From: Synanceia verrucosa
Taxonomy: Eukaryota; Chordata; Actinopteri; Perciformes; Synanceiidae
Direction: 5' to 3'
DNA length: 64,000 bases
Assembly: GCA_029721515.1 (NCBI GenBank)
Contig: CM056554.1
Coordinates: forward strand, 25,235,488-25,299,487
This document shows, piece after piece, positions 60,640-64,000 of the stretch. The position numbers and the translations under genes were made by a program. The notes below the pieces were generated by a model. It was not told where the DNA came from, searched no databases, and was given only the letters and a program-made list of their open reading frames with translations. Within the stretch, counting starts at the first letter, position 1; each line of letters starts with the position of its first letter.

Positions 60640-60843
60640 AATGAGAATAGTAACAGTGTGAGAAATGGTCAAGTTTGTGTCATTTACTGGCTGCATTTCT
60701 GTGCCTCATTCACTCCTGTTAAATCATCAAATCCAAAATCGTCGGAAATACTCCAAATGACTCCAAAGTGAAATGGGTGAGTAAATAGCAGTATTTTATC
60801 CCAGAAATAAGGTCCAATTTGTAAAAAATGGCACTTCCCCTTG
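60640..60843 (-). repeat. Right arm of the large inverted repeat
   Basis: Reverse complement of the left arm at 57719-57955, about nine in ten bases alike by eye. It ends about 100 bases before dlgap1 exon 3. Confidence 0.75.
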
Positions 60844-60945
60844 AATGAGTCACTGAGGGTTGAATCATGTGACTTTCTATATTCATATGGAGATATATGA
60901 CCACTGCTCTGACTCTACTTCCCTATTGTCCTTGTGTCATGTCAG

Positions 60946-61144
60946 GATTTCGACAGAGCACTCCCCTAAACTACAGATCAGGAGCCACAGTTACCTGCGT
61001 GCGGTGAGTGAGGTTTCAATCAATAGAAGCCTGGACCATACCCTGGACCCCAAAACCCTGCTCGACCCCAAATCGCTGCTGTCCTCACCCCAATACCGCT
61101 CACGCAATGAAAGCTACATGAGGGCCATGAGCACCATCAGTCAG
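60946..61144 (+). CDS. dlgap1: dlgap1 coding exon 3 (third and fourth GK-binding repeats)
   Basis: The first G completes the CAG codon begun in exon 2, giving LQ-ISTEHSPKLQ, which matches the DLGAP1 order TTLK-ISNEHSPKLQ. Residues 543-608 follow: the repeats IRSHSYLRAV (553-562) and RSRNESYMRAM (593-603) are Ser-Tyr cores of the GKAP repeats. Between them is SEVSINRSLD, then an insert relative to mammals built from two 18-base units (61043-61060 and 61061-61078) reading LDPKTL and LDPKSL. The exon ends STISQ with a phase-0 donor GTTGGT at 61145. The remaining part of the protein, with the fifth repeat, the C-terminal GH1 helical region and the Shank-binding PDZ ligand, is beyond the window. 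Confidence 0.94.
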
Positions 61145-62353
61145 GTTGGTTGCCAACACTGCTGCCTTTATATTTACAGGATGCCCCACCCAGTAATTTT
61201 ACCACAGATACACAAACACTTGGATGGATGTGCTGGAGTGGAGTTTGCGAAACACATCCTTGACTTTCATTTAATGCCATTAGTTTGCAGTTTTCTGTCT
61301 GATTTGTTCATCTGGGAGATGACTCTAAGCACATGCAGCCTGTTGAGAGCTTCAGTCTGTATTAAGTATTCAGTTTGATTCTTTCAAGGATGGGTTCACT
61401 GTTTTCCAATAAAAACCTCCAAAAAATTACCCTCCTATGTAATTATACATAAAGCTTCATTTAGGACATACATAACATAATTTACTGCAACAGTCCAGAT
61501 AAATTGTTGACAAAACAACTAAAAATTTTATCTGGCCCGCCAGATCATTAAATTTATTTATTGTATCATTATTGCACATACTGCAATAATGTAGAGCATG
61601 TAACCCCATACTTTCTAGACAGACACTGAAATAGGTCTTCTAGAAAGTTACCCAAAGAATCATTTCCGATTTTACAAAATAAAAGCACAAGATGAGAGCT
61701 CCTGAGAGAGGAAGAGTAAAAAGAAGCTCTGATCAAAATCAAAGGATTGTGTTGTTTTCCTGCCAGACCCCTGAATTATGCCAACATGCAGATGAAAAAT
61801 ATGCAGCTCTCTACAGAGCAAACAGTACGAGACATTAAGGAAACACATTTGATGAACCTCCATGAGCTGAACTACATTCAACAACAAACACAATAACAGC
61901 AGGCTTATCACTCCTAATGTGAAAAGTGTGGTCTCCTGAAAAGGCTGTTCTCCAGGTTTTTATGTGTTAATTGAACCCTCTCCTGAGTCATCACATTATT
62001 TGGTGACGGTTGACTCGCTGTGTTATTTTTTCTTCTCATTTGTATTGAACTGCATCTCCCACTTACGATTTCTTGAATCAACCTTTTTAACCTCCTGGCC
62101 AAATTGCCGACTCCTGGTCTGAAGGATTGCTGCTTCAGACAGTTAAGCTTTAAGTCGTTCAGTTATAGAGTGATGTCCATCTACGGGCAACAAGGTTTTC
62201 TCCTAAGCAGGAAAAAAATGCTGCATATATTTCATGAAGTGCAGGTCTGGGCAGAACCATAGATTGTAAATAAGAAGTGGATCTGTCACAGTGATGTCAG
62301 TCACTAGTTTGTGGACCAGACTATTGGCATATAAACAGTGTTGCTATATTGGT

Positions 62354-62690
62354 AGGGCAGCACGGTGGTGTAGTGGTTAGCACTGTTGCCTCACAGTAAG
62401 AAGACACCAGCTTCGAATCCTGGCCCAGGGCCTTTCTGTGTTGAGTTTGTTCTCCTCATGTCTGCGTGGGTTCTCTCTGGTACTCCGTCTTCCTCCCACC
62501 ATCCAAAAACATGCATGGGGATTAGGTTAATTGCCTAATTTAAATTGTCCGCAGGTGTGAATGTGAGTGTGAGTGGTTGTCTGTCTCTATGTGTCCTGTG
62601 ATGAACTGGAGACTTGTCCAGGTTTTACCCTGCCTTTCACCCTAAGACAGCTGGGATAGGCTCCAGCCCCCCGCGGCCCTATAAGCAGTA
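62354..62690 (+). mobile_element. tRNA-derived SINE, copy G
   Basis: The head (TAGTGGTTAGCACTG, TTCGAATCCTGG) and body are as in copy A. The end is CCGCGGCCCTATAAGCAGTA without a clean tail. No target duplication is obvious. Confidence 0.82.
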
Positions 62691-62790
62691 GACAAGACAG
62701 ATGCTCTTTTGGTTTTTACCCTTTTTTAAAACAAGAAATGACAAGAGATGCTGGAACTAAGTACAGTTGGATGCTGAATGAAATATTTCA

Positions 62791-63692
62791 AAGGGCAACT
62801 TCGGCCGATTTCAGCATGCAGCTGTATTGCTTAAGCTTCCCTAGACTTATCAGTACCCAAGACATGTCAATTTTTGGTCCGACCCTGACAGCGTTCTTGA
62901 GCGGCGCGGTAGCCTGGACAGCTAACCCATGGGGGCATTATTTTCAGTATGTGTTTTAAACATATTAACATACTCCAAATATCACCTCAAAAGATATACA
63001 ACATCAGCAGACACCTAACAACACAGCACCGTAGCGTGTGACTCAAAATGAGTAGAAAAGTGGTTAAATCAGTGTGTTTGTTCAAGCAGTCACATACCAG
63101 TTTGTTACCATCCTCGTCTTCCGGTAGTCCAAACAAGTCAATCTGTCGAGTTTGCGACTATCCCTCACACAACTGGAGTTTTGCAGACAGAAACCGTATT
63201 CCACCGTTTTCATTTTTCTATTCATACATTACTGACCATGTTACAGCCTGTCATTAGCAATGAGCCCAACAATAGCTTGTTATGAGTCTGCTTTCTCTGT
63301 ACTGAGAGCTAGCTAGCTCGCTCTGCACTGAAAGTATTGTAGCGACTCTATCAATGAGGCTACGAGGCATGATCTCTTTCTGTGGATCTTTATTTCCAAA
63401 ACACCGGCTGCTGTCGGCCGTAGCCACGCCACATGACAGAAAAGCTTAAACTGCTCACCCTGCCTCTGTGTCTATCTCACATACATCCATGTCACTACCC
63501 GATCCGTACCGGAAACCTGGTTTGTACACATACTGAAAATAATGTCGCCATGGGTTAGCTGTCTAGGCTACCGCGCCGCTCAAGGAACGCTGTCAGGATT
63601 GGACCAAAAACTGACACATCTTGGGTACTGGTAAGTTGAGGGTAGCTTGAGCAATAAAGCTGCATGTTGAAATCGGCCGAAGCTCTCCTTTT
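62791..63692. mobile_element. DNA element with long (about 160-bp) inverted ends
   Basis: The left arm 62791-62954 (AAGGGCAACTTCGGCCGATT, TCAGTACCCAAGACATGTCA, GAGCGGCGCGGTAGCC, ACAGCTAACCCATGG) is mirrored at 63528-63692. The middle is about 570 bp and has no transposase. A short frame at 63048-63257 (69 codons) shows no known domain. No target duplication was found at the outer edges. Confidence 0.72.
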
Positions 63693-63759
63693 AGGTGACC
63701 AAAATGTTATAATTAAACTTCATGAACTAAATACACACTATGATTATGGATTATGGACT

Positions 63760-63960
63760 ATGAATTGAACACATTTTAAAAAGTGTTAAACACACTATGG
63801 AAGGGCTGAACACGCTATGAAAGGATTAAACATATTTTAAAATATTGTATATACTCTATGAAAGGATTAAACACACTTTAAATAAAACTTTAAACACATT
63901 ATTAAAGGATTAAACACAATTGAAAGTACTTTATATACGTTATGAAAGTAGCTGGTTGAA
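63760..63960. repeat. Degenerate tandem array near the window end
   Basis: Repeated GGATTAAACACA, ACTATGAAAGGATTAAAC and TTTTAAA words form an irregular array of about 30-bp units. Confidence 0.6.
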
Positions 63961-64000
63961 AAAAACAGTGAACCTGTCATTGTTTGAGTCATGTTTCCAA

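Larger units (their letters stand above)
55632..60945 (+). other. dlgap1: dlgap1 intron between coding exons 2 and 3
   Basis: The intron begins with GTAAGC at 55632 and ends with GTCAG at 60945. It contains an old AT-rich repeat near 56015-56260, a hAT-like dispersed repeat at 57125-57665, and a pair of inverted repeats (57719-57955 and 60640-60843) that enclose an L2 LINE and a second hAT-like sequence. The interval 56420-57120 has no feature I can name. Confidence 0.85.
61145..64000 (+). other. dlgap1: Start of the next dlgap1 intron
   Basis: Sequence after donor GTTGGT at 61145 has no further DLGAP1 coding match up to the window end, so the next exon lies outside. The interval 61145-62350 has no feature I can support. 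After it come a SINE (62354-62690), a long-inverted-repeat element (62791-63692) and a degenerate AT-rich tandem array at the end. Confidence 0.7.

Overview
The window looks like nuclear DNA of a teleost fish, probably a percomorph. It is AT-rich and has spliced exons, several Tc1/mariner transposons, L2-type LINEs, piggyBac-like and PIF/Harbinger-like non-autonomous elements, and a tRNA-derived SINE family present in seven copies. I see no prokaryotic or viral gene organisation and no CRISPR array.

One host gene is clear: dlgap1 (SAPAP1/GKAP, a postsynaptic-density scaffold protein) on the + strand. Three coding exons are visible: 43826-45235, 55417-55631 and 60946-61144. Their splice phases fit together and give 608 codons that start at Met-Lys-Gly-Leu and include four of the short Ser-Tyr repeats that bind the guanylate-kinase domain of PSD-95 proteins. 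The gene continues beyond position 64000. I cannot tell the dlgap1a and dlgap1b duplicates apart. A CpG-rich block at about 830-1350 with a consensus splice donor at 1077/1078 is a candidate promoter and non-coding first exon. If it belongs to dlgap1, positions 1078-43717 are a 43-kb first intron.

Region by region: 1-5 kb is AT-rich, with the CpG block and an old repeat. 5.6-7.2 kb holds a PIF/Harbinger element with TTA flanks, nested in another repeat and carrying a broken MADF-type exon. 8.4-9.1 kb is an old repeat split by an L2 tail. 11-12 kb has a Tc1 fragment and a long-inverted-repeat MITE. 12.5-14.1 kb has a piggyBac-like MITE and two SINEs. 14.58-19.47 kb is one large nested transposon: an outer Tc1 split by about 3 kb of other repeats including a second Tc1, with its transposase also split by a poly(A) retro-insertion. 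21.8-28.3 kb carries more Tc1 copies, piggyBac-like MITEs and a solo LTR with a 5-bp target duplication. 32.5-38.4 kb has a degenerate GATATC-rich tandem array and a decayed Ty3/gypsy element with a SINE inside it. 39.2-42.4 kb has a Tc1 remnant, a SINE and a LINE reverse-transcriptase remnant beside a long (TA)n tract. 43.7-61.1 kb is the dlgap1 coding part; intron 2 contains a pair of inverted repeats enclosing an L2 LINE. 62.3-63.7 kb has a SINE and a long-inverted-repeat DNA element.

I found no new gene system. The most informative material is the record of nested insertions, several with exact target-site duplications, plus possible regulatory and N-terminal features of dlgap1.
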